Source of the DNA: Spirochaetota bacterium
GTDB lineage: Bacteria; Spirochaetota; UBA4802; UB4802
Assembly (NCBI GenBank): GCA_029548025.1
Contig: JAKPOE010000476.1
Span: forward strand, 1 to 16,046
Direction: 5' to 3'
Length of the DNA: 16,046 nucleotides
Shown here: piece by piece, positions 15,613 through 16,046 of the stretch
How the letters are laid out: each line of letters starts with the position of its first letter
How positions within the stretch are numbered: the stretch's first letter is position 1
Notes under the pieces: generated by a model
Told to the model about the DNA's origin: nothing
What the model saw: only the letters and a program-made list of their open reading frames with translations
The model's database searches: none
Position numbers and translations under genes: made by a program

Positions 15613-16046
15613 TCACACCGTTTTATTCATTAAAACTGCTCCGCTAGCACTGCGCATGGCCAATCCTTCAGGACCGTATCCTGTCTCATAACTGGTTGCT
15701 TTTCGCAATGATGAAAGGATTATATTAAAAAATTCCATATTATCATTTATGAGCTTTTTGTTGCCCTCATAAAGCCGTGAAAACTTTTCTATTTTTTTCT
15801 TTAATTCATACCCCAGCAATACTACATTCTCAGTATTATTAGCGCTGGCTATCATAATAAAATCTTTAAGTGATATATTGCCTTGTTGTAATCCCTGTTT
15901 TGTTGCATTGTTTAATACGTTCTGGCGTGCTGCTTCTAAATTTTCTAATTCATGTACATATTTTTCCTGTTCTTTAGAAAATAAAAAAAGTTGCTCCCCA
16001 TTGAACGCTATGATAGCATCCTTTTTTTGTTCTTCTATTGCCAATA
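15613..16046 (-). CDS. flgN: FlgN-type flagellar secretion chaperone, 5' end beyond window
   Basis: At least 143 residues are present and the frame runs off the right edge; the TTG at 16044 is unlikely to be the true start. The protein is mainly helical and charged, with coiled-coil character (KEQEKYVHELENLEAARQ and KKKIEKFSRLYEGNKKL). It ends in a Tyr/Gly-rich segment (TSYETGYGPEGLAMRS) and a short tail, as in FlgN proteins, whose C-terminal region binds FlgK and FlgL. Position directly before flgK supports the assignment: FlgN keeps FlgK and FlgL unfolded and delivers them to the type III export gate. Sequence similarity in this family is low, so context carries much of the weight. Confidence 0.78.
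   Translation of the reverse strand, partial: LAIEEQKKDAIIAFNGEQLFLFSKEQEKYVHELENLEAARQNVLNNATKQGLQQGNISLKDFIMIASANNTENVVLLGYELKKKIEKFSRLYEGNKKLINDNMEFFNIILSSLRKATSYETGYGPEGLAMRSASGAVLMNKTV

Noticed and set aside
1..16046. CRISPR array, tRNA, rRNA, prophage or defence cluster
   Set aside because: No regularly spaced repeats, RNA gene signatures or phage or defence motifs were seen on either strand.

Overview
The window most likely comes from a spirochaete (Spirochaetota). It is AT-rich, and its right third carries the flagellar run flgN-flgK-flgL-fliW-csrA in the order found in spirochaetes. The FlgK N-terminus (MNSTFMGIEIGKR, GHNISNAANEEYSRQRV) is of the spirochaetal type. Secreted proteins and lipoproteins fit a diderm cell. 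I did not assign a genus.

Left part (1-3430): the first codons of uvrA lie at the left edge on the minus strand. They overlap by ATGA with a small, very acidic zinc-ribbon protein, so the two are co-transcribed. After a 300-base AT-rich gap with several repeats come a secreted protein of unknown function and a membrane-anchored PAS sensor with an RsbW-type ATPase domain, both minus strand. A 307-base divergent intergenic region with three inverted repeats separates the sensor from the only plus-strand gene, a clostripain-like (C11) lipoprotein protease.

Middle part (4694-10864): a CrtC/tocopherol-cyclase-like gene is cut at its 5' end by a single-ORF IS66-family element (5563-7267). The other end of the element cuts the 3' end of a large secreted TPR protein. 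The element has clear terminal inverted repeats but no matching 8-base target duplications. Because it truncates two unrelated genes, it probably marks a deletion or rearrangement junction. The TPR protein follows a TPR/SLH-like lipoprotein in a two-gene operon with a recognisable promoter. A 51-base GC-rich perfect hairpin lies upstream of that promoter.

Right part (10865-16046): a YhhN/TMEM86-family membrane protein follows the flagellar operon. flgN (5' end outside the window), flgK, flgL, fliW and csrA are separated by 3 to 16 bases, with stop codons or upstream codons embedded in the next ribosome binding site. FlgN is the chaperone for the hook-junction proteins FlgK and FlgL. FliW and CsrA form the partner-switch that couples flagellin level to translation. 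No RNA gene, CRISPR array or prophage was seen. No complete novel defence or biosynthetic system is evident. The most distinctive items are the IS66 junction, the acidic zinc-ribbon/uvrA pair, the long hairpin and the TPR/SLH secreted pair.
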